Origin: Flavimaribacter sp039888615
GTDB taxonomy: Bacteria > Pseudomonadota > Alphaproteobacteria > Rhizobiales > Rhizobiaceae
DNA: 64,000 nt
NCBI GenBank assembly: GCA_039888615.1
Contig: JBDQQS010000010.1
Direction: 5' to 3' (one strand)
Shown here: in pieces, positions 8,936 through 17,659 of the stretch
Numbering within the stretch: the first letter of the stretch is position 1
Layout: each line of letters begins with the position of its first letter
Made by a program: the position numbers and the translations under genes
The notes under the pieces: generated by a model
The model's input: the letters and a program-made list of their open reading frames with translations, nothing else
What the model was told of the DNA's origin: nothing
Database searches by the model: none

Positions 8936-9469
8936 ATGACCACGCAAACCGCTGCAATAATCAGAATGACCGTCGACGATTTCGAGAAGCATATCGACGA
9001 TTTCGCAACCGTCCTGCACGCCTGCGTCCACGCCGGCGCCAACGTCAACTTCGTCCTGCCATTCAGCCGTGAAGACAGCGCGGCCTTCTGGATGGACAAG
9101 GTCGCCCCGGCGCTGGCAAACGGCAAACGCGTCCTTTGGGCGGCGATGGAAAACGAACGGGTCGCAGGAACGGTCCAGCTCGACTACGACACACCGCCGA
9201 ACCAGCCGCATCGCGCCGAGGTGACCAAGCTTCTGGTCCATCCGGACTTCCGGCGGCGCGGCCTTGCGAAGGCGTTGATGGCCGAACTGGAAGCCGAAGC
9301 GCGGCGGCTCGACCGAAGTCTCATCACGCTCGACACCCGCACCGGCGACAAGGCGGAGCCGCTCTACGCCTCGATCGGATACCAGACAGTCGGAATTATT
9401 CCCGACTTCTGCCTTGACCCGATCGAAAACCGTCTGCATCCGACCACGATCATGTACAAGGCGCTATGA
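8936..9469 (+). CDS. GNAT-family N-acetyltransferase
   Basis: 177 residues. The acetyl-CoA binding motif A is seen in VTKLLVHPDFRRRGLAKALM, followed by LITLDTRTGDKAEPLYASIGYQ, the motif-B end of the fold. The acceptor is unknown; the sequence style (VAGTVQLDYDTPPNQPHRAEV) resembles small-molecule amine acetyltransferases that give drug or toxin resistance. The ATG at 8936 starts 5 bp after the XRE-cupin stop, so the regulator probably controls this enzyme. It ends 37 bp before the convergent AHSA1 gene. Confidence 0.9.
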   Translation: MTTQTAAIIRMTVDDFEKHIDDFATVLHACVHAGANVNFVLPFSREDSAAFWMDKVAPALANGKRVLWAAMENERVAGTVQLDYDTPPNQPHRAEVTKLLVHPDFRRRGLAKALMAELEAEARRLDRSLITLDTRTGDKAEPLYASIGYQTVGIIPDFCLDPIENRLHPTTIMYKAL

Positions 9470-9506
9470 AATACCGGCCGCCGATCGAATTGAAAGACTA
9501 TCGAGT

Positions 9507-10433
9507 TCACTGGTGCTGGACGAAATGCTCCAGCTTGCCCAGTGTCTGCAAGCCGAGTTCCACGGCGCCGAAGCCTTTGGCCTGCTGAAATTCGGCCACC
9601 GTGCCGAAAACCATTCCAAGCGTGACTTTCGTGTACCCGCCCTGATCCTCGAACGAAGCCCAGGCATCGGCGTGTTTCGGTCCGTTTTCGCCCCAATGAA
9701 GCGTGTAGCCGAGCCTCTCTTCGGGCCGAACCTCATTGTAAAGATGATGGTTCGGATAGACTGTGCCGTCGGGCCCGATCATGTCGAACACCCACTCTCC
9801 GCCCTTACGCAGATCGATCTTCGTGGTTCGACAGGAGAAACCGTCCGGACCCCACCATTGCGGCAGCGTTTCATTGTTCATCCAGGCGCCCCACACGATG
9901 GAACGCGGCGCCTTGATCACCCGCTGCAAAATCATGGTCCGTTCAGCCGCACCACAAAGGTTGTCCAGTCCGGCGCCGAAACCGTCCCGGTATCCGGCTT
10001 CCATGTCTCTCTCCATGGAGGATAACTGAATCGTTACGACCAGCCGGCTGCGATCGTTCGCGCCGAAGAAATCCGCCGTCACGAGGGCGACGGACAGCAT
10101 CTCGCCTTCGGACGATATCACTTCATAATTGACGCTGCGCTGCGACGGCTGCAACGCAATCCAGCCGCACTCGCAGCGGATATCCGGCTGACCCTCTTCC
10201 CTGCAGAGCGTTATCTCGCGTCCGCCCGCTCTCAAATCTGCCTCCAGGAATTCCACGGTGACCGCGTCAGACGGCGCAGCCCAGACAGCCCTGGCGGCCG
10301 GCGCAGTCCAGACTTCCCACAATGTATCAACCGGCGCAGCCGCTTTCCGTTCAAATGTGAGAGTCGCAAAGCGACCATTCCCCTCATCGGACGCAGATTG
10401 GGTTACGCTGTCCGGCAGAATGTTGCGTGTCAT
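9507..10433 (-). CDS. SRPBCC-family protein with two tandem AHSA1 domains
   Basis: 308 residues containing two START-like (SRPBCC/AHSA1) domains, roughly 20-150 and 160-300. The second has the signature WGAWMNNETLPQWWGPDGFSC and ends with GTVAEFQQAKGF; the first has LWEVWTAPAARAVWAAPSDA. Single-domain versions are the norm, so this looks like a fusion or internal duplication. The start is the ATG at 10433, which overlaps the ArsR stop as ATGA, indicating translational coupling. ArsR-AHSA1 pairs are common in proteobacteria; the ligand is usually unknown. Confidence 0.88.
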   Translation of the reverse strand: MTRNILPDSVTQSASDEGNGRFATLTFERKAAAPVDTLWEVWTAPAARAVWAAPSDAVTVEFLEADLRAGGREITLCREEGQPDIRCECGWIALQPSQRSVNYEVISSEGEMLSVALVTADFFGANDRSRLVVTIQLSSMERDMEAGYRDGFGAGLDNLCGAAERTMILQRVIKAPRSIVWGAWMNNETLPQWWGPDGFSCRTTKIDLRKGGEWVFDMIGPDGTVYPNHHLYNEVRPEERLGYTLHWGENGPKHADAWASFEDQGGYTKVTLGMVFGTVAEFQQAKGFGAVELGLQTLGKLEHFVQHQ

Positions 10434-10786
10434 TTTTCCTGTTCCTTCATTACGCGCATTACGAATGCATCGAAGCGATCCAACCGGGATTCCCATATTG
10501 CCCGCTGTTCCTCGAGCCATGATCTCGCGGGATCTAGGGCCTGGGGAACGATGGCGCATGTGCGTATCCGTCCGTCCTTGGAGGTAGAGATCAATCCCGC
10601 CTCCTCCATTACGGAGAGATGACGCATTACCGTGGGTAGCCGAAGCCCCGTGGGCTCCGCCAGATCGCTCACTGGGGCCGGCCCGGCGGCGAGTCGAGTG
10701 AGAAGCGATCGACGGGTCGGGTCCGCGAGGGCGTGGAAAAGGAGGGAGAGGTTTGGATCATGCTTAGCCATATGGCTAACTATCAT
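10430..10786 (-). CDS. ArsR-family (SmtB-like) winged-helix repressor
   Basis: 118 residues from Met1; starting at Met6 (10771) would give 113. The winged HTH is clear: LFHALADPTRRSLLTRLAAG, then VSDLAEPTGLRLPTVMRHLSVMEEAGLI. There is no CxCxxC metal motif, so it is of the non-metal class usually paired with AHSA1 proteins. It is coupled by a 4-bp overlap to the downstream SRPBCC gene. Two copies of a TTAGCC-N4-GGCTAA palindrome lie at and just before its start, one overlapping the Met6 codon, which argues for autorepression. Confidence 0.93.
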   Translation of the reverse strand: MIVSHMAKHDPNLSLLFHALADPTRRSLLTRLAAGPAPVSDLAEPTGLRLPTVMRHLSVMEEAGLISTSKDGRIRTCAIVPQALDPARSWLEEQRAIWESRLDRFDAFVMRVMKEQEK

Positions 10787-10830
10787 CCTGCGTGAGTGAA
10801 ATGCAAGAAAAACTTAGCCAATAGGCTAAG
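10763..10830. promoter_or_regulatory. Twin ArsR operators
   Basis: TTAGCC-ATAT-GGCTAA is at 10764-10779 and CTTAGCC-AATA-GGCTAAG at 10813-10830. Arms are perfect in both, and the centres are 50 bp apart, near five helical turns. They flank the start of the arsR gene and are most simply two binding sites for its product. Confidence 0.75.
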
Positions 10831-10853
10831 CATTTGAGAGAAGGGATGCTATC

Positions 10854-11213
10854 TCACGCGCTGTGAGACAGAATATTCAGGACCTTGCCGTGCGGATCCC
10901 GCACAAAAAAACGTCGAACGCCCCAGGGCTCGTCGACAGGCCCGTACAAAATGTCGAATCCTCCGGCGATCGCCCTGGCGAGAACCGCGTCGACGTCGTC
11001 CACCTCGATTGAAACATCGGGGAGATCGGTTCCCGACCCTCCTTCGCTGGCGACCGAAAGCTGCGGCGCTGAACGCTCCGGAGAATCCGAGACGAACGTC
11101 ACGATCCAGCCCTTGTCCATCGCCATTGTGAGGCCAAGCACGTCCTCATAAAAGGCGCGCGCCCGGGCGGGTTCGGCAGAGTATATGTTCGTGACGATGC
11201 GTTTGACGGTCAT
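10854..11213 (-). CDS. VOC-family (glyoxalase/bleomycin resistance-like) protein
   Basis: 119 residues, one VOC module pair: ARAFYEDVLGLTMAMDKGWIVTF, DVSIEVDDVDAVLARAIAGGF and RRFFVRDPHGKVLNILSH are the typical beta-alpha-beta-beta-beta repeats. The usual first metal ligand position appears to be Asn rather than His, so it may bind without a metal; that reading is tentative. It lies upstream of arsR on the same strand, with the twin operators between them, and 12 bp after the polysaccharide gene, so it may be expressed from either side. Confidence 0.87.
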   Translation of the reverse strand: MTVKRIVTNIYSAEPARARAFYEDVLGLTMAMDKGWIVTFVSDSPERSAPQLSVASEGGSGTDLPDVSIEVDDVDAVLARAIAGGFDILYGPVDEPWGVRRFFVRDPHGKVLNILSHSA

Positions 11214-11225
11214 GCTGGGCGCCGA

Positions 11226-13370
11226 TCAGAAAAGCGCCACGCGGCGATTGCGGCGGGCTTCCTCGCGCGCCTTGCGGAACCGTTCAACCGTTTCCTTGAG
11301 GTCGCGTATGTCTTCCCTGATCTTCTCAGGATCGTCTGTGCCGTAATCCTCCTGCCCGATCGGCTGCGAAGTCTGCCGATCCTGGACGGGTTCGTCATAA
11401 TAACGCTGCTCACGGTAGGTCGTCGCAGCAACTCTTTGCGGCTCCGGATCCGGCTCGGCGGCGGCGGCCGGCCTCCGATAGGTATCGACTACTTCTTCCC
11501 TCCCGGGACGTCTCGCAGGAGGGCTGACGGGAACAGGTTGATCTTCTTGCGGACGCGGCGGCTGTCTGGAAAACAAACCGGCGTTGGCGGCAACGAGGCC
11601 CCGATAGAGCCCGATCAGCACCGCAACGCCAAGCCCGAAGATCAAGCCCGCCATCGCCCCTCCGATCGCGATCAGCTTTCGCGATGGACCGACAGGATCG
11701 ATCGGCGTCGTGGCTTCGGCGACGATGCGGATATTGCTCGTATTGAGGTTCTGCTGCTCGCGCGTCTCGCGCGTTCGCTTCAGAGACGATTCGTAGATTG
11801 CGGATGTGGCGTTTGCCTCGCGTTCGAGTTCCCGCAACCGCACCAGATCTTCAGAGGTATCCATCTGGCGGCTTTTCAGCACGGCGAGATCCGCCGCCAA
11901 TTGCTGCTCGGACTGGACGATGCGCCGCAATTCGGTCTGGGTCGAGGAAACGATGCGTCGCAATTCGTTGCTGACTTCGGAGCGCGCCGTTTCCAGGGTC
12001 TGGGCGGCCGCGACGCGTCGCGGATGCCTTGGACCCAGGCTTGTTGTGAGAGCATCAAAACTGCGTTTGGAGGCGGCGTAGGCTGCGCGCAATTCCCCGA
12101 TCGTCGATGATTCCAGAATTTCCGACGACGTGCCCGACAGGATTTCGTCGACATCGAGATTGCGCGCCGACTCCGCCTTCGACTGGATCTCGACCTTCTG
12201 TGCGCGGATATTCGCCAGTTGCTCGTTCAGCTTGACCAGTTGTTCATCGTTGATGAGGCTGCCTCCGGCGCCGACGATATCGTGTTCGGCCTTGTACTGC
12301 TCCACCCTCTGCTCTGCAATTTCAACGTCGCGGCGCAGATCGGCGAGTTGCTTTGTCATTGCTTCGGCGGTGCGCTCGAACAGAGCCGATTGCGCGCTCT
12401 GCTGCTTCTCGATGTAGACCTCGAGAATCGCGTTCGCGATGTTTGCGGACATCACCGGGTCCTCGGTGGTGACGGCGATGTGGATAATAAACGTGTTGGG
12501 CACGCGATACACGTTCACGGCTGACGCCAGGTTCTGAACAGCGATTACCATGCTTTCGGAGTCTTCGTCCTCGCCTCCGGACAGTAATTGGCTGAGCGCT
12601 CCGAGCACGCTTCCGAATCCGGGCGCCCCCTTGCCGTTGAATTCCGGATCGTTCGTCAGATCAAGGTCTGCGACAACAGTTTCCAGAACCGGGACGGAAC
12701 TGACGATGCGCACCTGGCTGTCAACGAGGGCGAGCGTGGATTCCGAGGAATAGGAGGGCGGCAGGAAATCCGTCTCGGTCAGACGCAATTCGCGCGAATC
12801 GTATACGAACTGGGAAATCGCCAGATATTGATGCGGCGTCGACAAGGCGATCATCACGCCGAGAACGCCGCCGATAATGGTGGTCAGAACCACCAGCAGA
12901 CGCCAGCGCCAGACCGTGCGAAACAGCACGACCGGATCCACGAGCGGTTTCTGGCTGGCCGCCATGTCTGCCTGTTCCGGCTCTGTCTCGGTTACGGGGC
13001 GCCTTTCCGCGAGAACTGTCCGGGCCGCTGCAGGACGTTCGCTTTCGATCGGCGGGCGATGCGCCGAGACGGTACGGGCATCGTCGTCATCGCGCAATGG
13101 GGCGTCCTGCTTTTCCGGCGCCGGAAGTCGGGACAATCCCCGGCGCATGCGCTGCAGGATCGTCTCCGACCGGTCAAAGCGCGGAGCGTTCTCTACGGGC
13201 GCAGCACTTGGATTGGCGACATTTTCAGCTGGTTCTTCGGGGCTGTGCGCGTCAGGATTGGCGTCGGGAACGCGTGATTGCGCCGGCGCCGCAGGACGGA
13301 CATCGTCGTCCGACGCGTTCAGCAGCGAACGGGCATAATGTTTCCTCTTGCCTTCCTGGGGGTCGGTCAT
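11226..13370 (-). CDS. Polysaccharide co-polymerase / chain-length determinant (Wzz/GumC type, no kinase domain)
   Basis: 714 residues. Residues 1-145 are low-complexity and Pro/Asp-rich. A Wzz-type domain begins at DPVVLFRTVWRWR, with a first membrane helix at about 158-176. A long coiled-coil periplasmic region follows, then GNVR-like sequence before a second helix at about 566-587. The last ~127 residues are cytosolic and disordered, with tyrosines at about 631, 652, 657, 658 and 676. There is no Walker A motif, so it lacks the BY-kinase half of ExoP/Wzc. Inferred role: controlling chain length and export of an exopolysaccharide. It reads away from the GH10 gene. Confidence 0.88.
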   Translation of the reverse strand: MTDPQEGKRKHYARSLLNASDDDVRPAAPAQSRVPDANPDAHSPEEPAENVANPSAAPVENAPRFDRSETILQRMRRGLSRLPAPEKQDAPLRDDDDARTVSAHRPPIESERPAAARTVLAERRPVTETEPEQADMAASQKPLVDPVVLFRTVWRWRLLVVLTTIIGGVLGVMIALSTPHQYLAISQFVYDSRELRLTETDFLPPSYSSESTLALVDSQVRIVSSVPVLETVVADLDLTNDPEFNGKGAPGFGSVLGALSQLLSGGEDEDSESMVIAVQNLASAVNVYRVPNTFIIHIAVTTEDPVMSANIANAILEVYIEKQQSAQSALFERTAEAMTKQLADLRRDVEIAEQRVEQYKAEHDIVGAGGSLINDEQLVKLNEQLANIRAQKVEIQSKAESARNLDVDEILSGTSSEILESSTIGELRAAYAASKRSFDALTTSLGPRHPRRVAAAQTLETARSEVSNELRRIVSSTQTELRRIVQSEQQLAADLAVLKSRQMDTSEDLVRLRELEREANATSAIYESSLKRTRETREQQNLNTSNIRIVAEATTPIDPVGPSRKLIAIGGAMAGLIFGLGVAVLIGLYRGLVAANAGLFSRQPPRPQEDQPVPVSPPARRPGREEVVDTYRRPAAAAEPDPEPQRVAATTYREQRYYDEPVQDRQTSQPIGQEDYGTDDPEKIREDIRDLKETVERFRKAREEARRNRRVALF

Positions 13371-13422
13371 TGCTTGTTACCCGGGCGGATAAGCCCTTTT
13401 TGAACCATGGCTAACATACTCT

Positions 13423-13447
13423 AAAAAAACCTGGAAAAAAATTGGTT
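13423..13447 (-). terminator. Weak terminator-like element after the GH10 gene
   Basis: On the minus strand a 4-bp stem AACC/GGTT with an AT-rich loop is followed directly by a run of seven T. The stem is short, so termination efficiency is doubtful, but the position just 3' of the GH10 stop is right. Confidence 0.25.
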
Positions 13448-13458
13448 AACGGCCGCAT

Positions 13459-14553
13459 TCATGCATCGACATATTTCATAATGACGTCGAACATCGGCTT
13501 GGGCTTGAGATTTTCATCGAAGGGCAAAGGGCGGTTCCTGGCGCCACGGCGATGCGGCATGGCGTCGGATATCCAGGAATAGCGGTCGCTCAGGCCCCAG
13601 GTGGCGACCGAAAGCGGAGGCGCGGCGGAAAACGCGGCGTCGAGGAAATCATTGACATGGCTGGCCGCGCGTTCGTCACGCAACTCGATATCGACCGGCA
13701 GCTTCCAGTCGATCACGTCGATTTCGGTGATGCAGTAATCGACGCCGAGCGCGGCGAGGTCAGTAATAAATCGCCCCAGCCCCTCAAAGTCGATCGGAAC
13801 TTCCGGATAGAGGTGCCCCTGAATTCCAACGGCGTCGATCTTCAAATTCCGGTCCTGAAGTCGCCGCACCAGATCGAGAATCGCCTTCCGACGCGCATCA
13901 TATCGGGCGCCTTTGAACTCGAGATCGTAGTCGTTGATGTTGAGTTTGGCGTCCGGCGCAGCCTTCGCGGCCTCGGCAAAGGCGATATCGACATGCTCGG
14001 CGCCGAGCAGTCGCATCCACACGGTGTCGCGCCACATGCCGCTTTCCAGCGGATCATGCGCGATCACTTCGTTCGCGACATCCCAGGCTGGCACACGGCC
14101 GGAATAATACGAACCGACGGTCTGAATGTGATCGATGAGCGCTGCTTCAGCCTCCTTGCGGGTCGACAGGCGTTCGACCCAGGGCGGCAATCCGTTCCAC
14201 CAAACGAATGTGTGACCGTAAGACCCACGCTCGATCGATTCCGAGAAATTCAGTATTCCGTCAGCTTCAAGAAAGGTGAAATCACCCTTGTTCCACTGCA
14301 ACGCGTCCCATTTCAGGGAATTCATCGGAACAATGATATCGCAATGCTGAACAAAGAGGGCCGTATAGTCGGAGTCTTCGACAAAAGGGAGATACTCAAG
14401 CGCCGCGCCAAACGGCACTTTGCGTTTCCTTCCGGCGCCGGCGCGCGCCGCGCCGGCCAACGGGGTCGAAGCAACCATCGCCGCTGCTCCGGCGCCGGCC
14501 GCCGCCTTCAGGACAGAACGACGTGTTAACAAATTATCTCTATTGTAGTTCAT
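13459..14553 (-). CDS. GH10 family endo-beta-glycanase (xylanase-like), Tat-exported
   Basis: 364 residues from the ATG at 14553 (MNYNRDNLLTRRSVLK). The twin-arginine motif is at residues 10-16 with a hydrophobic stretch to about 38. GH10 motifs: MNSLKWD (normally ENxMKW), WDVANEVI with acid/base Glu162, GIQGHLY and ITEIDV with nucleophile Glu277. It is predicted to cut beta-1,4-xylan-like or similar polymers in the periplasm. Set among polysaccharide export genes, it may trim the cell's own polymer rather than plant xylan; a similar role is known for glycanases in other exopolysaccharide loci. A longer start at 14613 would overlap the flippase gene. Confidence 0.9.
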   Translation of the reverse strand: MNYNRDNLLTRRSVLKAAAGAGAAAMVASTPLAGAARAGAGRKRKVPFGAALEYLPFVEDSDYTALFVQHCDIIVPMNSLKWDALQWNKGDFTFLEADGILNFSESIERGSYGHTFVWWNGLPPWVERLSTRKEAEAALIDHIQTVGSYYSGRVPAWDVANEVIAHDPLESGMWRDTVWMRLLGAEHVDIAFAEAAKAAPDAKLNINDYDLEFKGARYDARRKAILDLVRRLQDRNLKIDAVGIQGHLYPEVPIDFEGLGRFITDLAALGVDYCITEIDVIDWKLPVDIELRDERAASHVNDFLDAAFSAAPPLSVATWGLSDRYSWISDAMPHRRGARNRPLPFDENLKPKPMFDVIMKYVDA

Positions 14554-14590
14554 TGGCGCAGCACGGCTATTCAATACGACCGGTGACGAC

Positions 14591-15868
14591 TTGACCAGCA
14601 ACTGGCCCAGCAACTGGATCGACTTTCTAAAGCGACATATAGGTATTGTTCGCGGCTATTTCTGGGCGCTCGGCGGTTCAGCGGGCCGGCTTGTCATTTC
14701 GCTCGCCTATTTCGTCACCATCGCCAATACGCTGTCGATTGCGGAATTCGGACTTTTCGCCACCGCTTCGGCGACCGGCATCGTTCTGTCGCGGATCGCC
14801 GCTTTCGGCTTTACCTCGCCGCTCTACCGGGTCGCCACGGTGAAACCGCGCATGATCGGGACCTATACGGCCGGCATTCTCGCAGCGCTCGCCCTGTCGA
14901 TCCCTGCGATCGTGCTGGCGGCCATCGTCATGTACGTGTTGATCTTTCGCGGCGACATGGCGCTGCTACCCTTCGCCCTCATCATTATCGCAGAAGTCTT
15001 TTTCTGGCGCACCGTCGAAATCGTCATGATCGTGTGCAACGGCATGAGACGTTTCGGCCACGCCGCCATTCTCGTCATCCTCGGCTCGGCGCTCAGGGCT
15101 TCGTCCGCGATCCTGTTTTCCTTTGGCGGCGTGACGACGCTGGCCGTATGGGCGTGGTACTATCTCGCCGCAAACGGTCTGGTCATGCTGATCGCAATCG
15201 TGTTTTTCTATCCGAAGCAGCGATTGCGATGGCAGCCCGCGCTCTATCTGCGCCGCTGGCGCGATTCGCTGGCGGTCGCCAGCGCGGAAATCCTTTTCTA
15301 CCTTCAATCGGAGCTCGACAAGCTGCTCGTGCTGTCGCTGACCGACCCGACTATCGCCGGCCTCTACGCAATCATCATGCGCCTGGTCGATCTGACCGCC
15401 CTGCCGATACGGTCCTTCAACATGATGCTGGTGCAGGCGGTGATGCGATCGCGGGAAGCTCTTGGATCGCTACGCCTGCGCGCCGGTATAGAACTCGCCG
15501 TCGCTGCGATCTCGACGGCGGCGCTCATCTTCTTCGTCGTCTTTCTGCACTTCTTTCCGAACGCGCTCGGCAGCAACGTCGCGGTCGCGGCTCCGCTGCT
15601 CGTCCTGGTGATTGCGGTTCCGGCTCTACGCAACCTGATCGAATATCAATCCGAGCTCCTCTACGCGACGGGGCACACTTTCCTGCGCACATCCAACATG
15701 GCGGTTATCGGGATCGTGAAGGGCGGGTTGCTGGCGCTGATCCTGACGCTCTACAAGGATGTGGCGCATTGGGCGTCCTTGCTGAACGCGGTTTTCGCGG
15801 TCCTCTATGTCGTGTCCTTTGCGCTCACCTATCCGGCGTTGCGCAAGAACACCGCCCGCGCAATCTGA
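14591..15868 (+). CDS. Polysaccharide flippase / lipid-linked oligosaccharide translocase-like membrane protein
   Basis: 425 residues, strongly hydrophobic with about twelve predicted membrane helices (for example LVISLAYFVTIANTLSI, IPAIVLAAIVMYVLIF, VAVAAPLLVLVIAVPAL). The length and pattern match the MOP superfamily (Wzx-type flippases), which move undecaprenyl-linked repeat units across the inner membrane. The start is a TTG at 14591 with only a weak ribosome site; no in-frame ATG exists before the first helix, so the exact start is uncertain. It is divergent from the GH10 gene (37-bp gap) and converges with the following gene. Confidence 0.82.
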   Translation: MTSNWPSNWIDFLKRHIGIVRGYFWALGGSAGRLVISLAYFVTIANTLSIAEFGLFATASATGIVLSRIAAFGFTSPLYRVATVKPRMIGTYTAGILAALALSIPAIVLAAIVMYVLIFRGDMALLPFALIIIAEVFFWRTVEIVMIVCNGMRRFGHAAILVILGSALRASSAILFSFGGVTTLAVWAWYYLAANGLVMLIAIVFFYPKQRLRWQPALYLRRWRDSLAVASAEILFYLQSELDKLLVLSLTDPTIAGLYAIIMRLVDLTALPIRSFNMMLVQAVMRSREALGSLRLRAGIELAVAAISTAALIFFVVFLHFFPNALGSNVAVAAPLLVLVIAVPALRNLIEYQSELLYATGHTFLRTSNMAVIGIVKGGLLALILTLYKDVAHWASLLNAVFAVLYVVSFALTYPALRKNTARAI

Positions 15869-15872
15869 CCAA

Positions 15873-16766
15873 TCAGATCGCCAACGATTTTCGAATTTCC
15901 TCGATATCGTGCCCGATGAAAGACTGGATGCCGACGCCCACCTGACCGGGCTCGAGCGCGGCGGCGAAATTCGAAAGATCCATCGGCTTCTCGCCGTTTT
16001 CGCCGGCGTTCCACATCACGTGACACAGCGGTCTCGGATCGGGATTGTGGCCGGCGCCGGCAAGCACGTCATCCACGTAGCGGCCGTATATGGTGCACTC
16101 GGAAATCAGCCTCTTGCGCGCGATTGCGCGAGCCCAGTGCACGCCGTTGACCTTTTCGACATGATCGAGTAGGCCCAACAGGGTGTCGCGTCGCCAGCCA
16201 ATCAGCGTATTGATGTAGTCGTGGAAGGGCGGGACCTCGCGAGCCTTGTCCAGATGCAAGACCCTGCCCGCCTGAAGCGACCAGTCGACATGCTCGTGCA
16301 TACTCGCGTCGATCGCGTAGTCGCGCCGGTAGAAGCGCATACTGTCGCCCGCCCAAAGCAGGACCGGATCGAATTTGCGGACCAGCACCACATCGGAATC
16401 GGCGGAAAACAGGAGATCCTCGTCAATCATCCGCCCAATGCCGAACCGTCGCAATTGCTGTATGTGCCAGCCGCGAAGCGGCATCGTGAACGGGCTAAGC
16501 CAGACGCGCTTGTGGCGCCGTGAAACCGGATCGTTGAACGGCCTTATCCAGCGCGGCAGGATATCGCGCTCGTTTATGATCTCGCGGTGCGGCGATTCCA
16601 GCGACCGGAACATTTCGACATCCGCGCTCTCGACGAGAATGTAGTGACGCCACTTGCCCAGCAGATTGGCGTCGAGACTTTCGCAAAGCAGCCTGCACCG
16701 CTCCAGATCGTTCGAATAGGACGCCGTGATGACGGCTGTACGCTTTTCCGGATTCTTGGCGCTCAT
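15873..16766 (-). CDS. DUF6492-type glycosyltransferase-like protein
   Basis: 297 residues. The N-terminus AVITASYSNDLERCRLLCES and the acidic LLFSADSDVVLVRKFDP (a DxD-type motif) fit a GT-A nucleotide-sugar transferase of the DUF6492 group, which is found in polysaccharide islands. No signal peptide or membrane helix is seen, so it probably acts at the cytoplasmic face. The donor and acceptor are unknown. It lies 21 bp downstream of the WecG/TagA gene on the same strand, suggesting one operon. Confidence 0.75.
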   Translation of the reverse strand: MSAKNPEKRTAVITASYSNDLERCRLLCESLDANLLGKWRHYILVESADVEMFRSLESPHREIINERDILPRWIRPFNDPVSRRHKRVWLSPFTMPLRGWHIQQLRRFGIGRMIDEDLLFSADSDVVLVRKFDPVLLWAGDSMRFYRRDYAIDASMHEHVDWSLQAGRVLHLDKAREVPPFHDYINTLIGWRRDTLLGLLDHVEKVNGVHWARAIARKRLISECTIYGRYVDDVLAGAGHNPDPRPLCHVMWNAGENGEKPMDLSNFAAALEPGQVGVGIQSFIGHDIEEIRKSLAI

Positions 16767-16787
16767 GGACCTTGGGAGGGTTGCACT

Positions 16788-17573
16788 TCAGGGCTGATCG
16801 GGCGCAGCCGGACCGGCGGGGTCTGGCCTGGTTGCAAACTTGTAACGCAAAACATGATAAATGAACAACGGATTGCCCAGCAGATAGCGACGCCACAGGC
16901 GTGAGGGTTCCTTCGCCAGCCGATAAATCCATTCGCAGCGCAGGCGGCGCATCCAGAACGGCGCGCGCGGCACCGCGTTCGCCATGAAATCGAACAATGC
17001 GCCCACGCCCATAACGAGCCGACCATGCTTCGGCTTGATATTGCGGTCGATCCACAATTCCTGCGCGGGACTGCCAAGCGCGACAAGCACGAAATCCGGG
17101 TCTGTCTTCTCCAGTTGCTCAAGGACGTCCGCCGATTGCGCCTTGTCGAAATAGCCATCCGAAACCGCGATGAATTCATGCCAGGGCGCATGCGCTGAAA
17201 AGGCCACGCAGGCTTCTTTCAACACTTCGGGCCGCGCGCCTATCAGCGCAACGCGCAGGGGTTTCTCGACATAGGTAAGAAACGCCGGAACAAGGTCTGT
17301 TCCGTTGAGATTGCCCGGGAAGGACCGGCGATGCAGGACGAAGGCCCCGATGTCGACGCCAATTCCGTCGGCGAGGACAACGGCTTTGCCCAGCGCGCTG
17401 CGATAGTCGACATTGGCGGTGGCGATATTGGAATTATTGGCGTTCAGAAACTCCACGATCGTCTGTCCGCCGCCACGGGCCGCGCCTTCGAGGAAACGCA
17501 AGGCTGCTTCCCAGTCGAGGGGGGAAACCCCGACGCCATTGATGTCGATCGTATCCGGCGCGACGTTCGCCAT
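16788..17573 (-). CDS. WecG/TagA/CpsF family glycosyltransferase
   Basis: 261 residues, GT26 family. Signature segments are VVLADGIGVD, DFVLVALGSPAQELWIDRN and the highly typical VGALFDFMANAVPRAPFWMR followed by EWIYRLAKEPSRLWRRY. Members transfer an N-acetylmannosaminuronic acid, N-acetylmannosamine or glucose-type sugar to a lipid-linked acceptor at the inner membrane. I use the ATG at 17573 because AGGAG lies 9-10 bp upstream; an in-frame extension to 17678 has no family resemblance and would include the palindrome described at 17660. Confidence 0.93.
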   Translation of the reverse strand: MANVAPDTIDINGVGVSPLDWEAALRFLEGAARGGGQTIVEFLNANNSNIATANVDYRSALGKAVVLADGIGVDIGAFVLHRRSFPGNLNGTDLVPAFLTYVEKPLRVALIGARPEVLKEACVAFSAHAPWHEFIAVSDGYFDKAQSADVLEQLEKTDPDFVLVALGSPAQELWIDRNIKPKHGRLVMGVGALFDFMANAVPRAPFWMRRLRCEWIYRLAKEPSRLWRRYLLGNPLFIYHVLRYKFATRPDPAGPAAPDQP

Positions 17574-17659
17574 AGCGCCGATCTCCTGAACCACCTGTCG
17601 CCTCCAGTTCCAATCCGGAACATTGCCGCTCACAATATCGTCTGCAGCGCCGCCTGGCG

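Noticed and set aside
13383..13401. GGGC-N6-GCCC-TTTTT terminator on the plus strand
   Set aside because: No plus-strand gene ends there, and the stem is only 4 bp.
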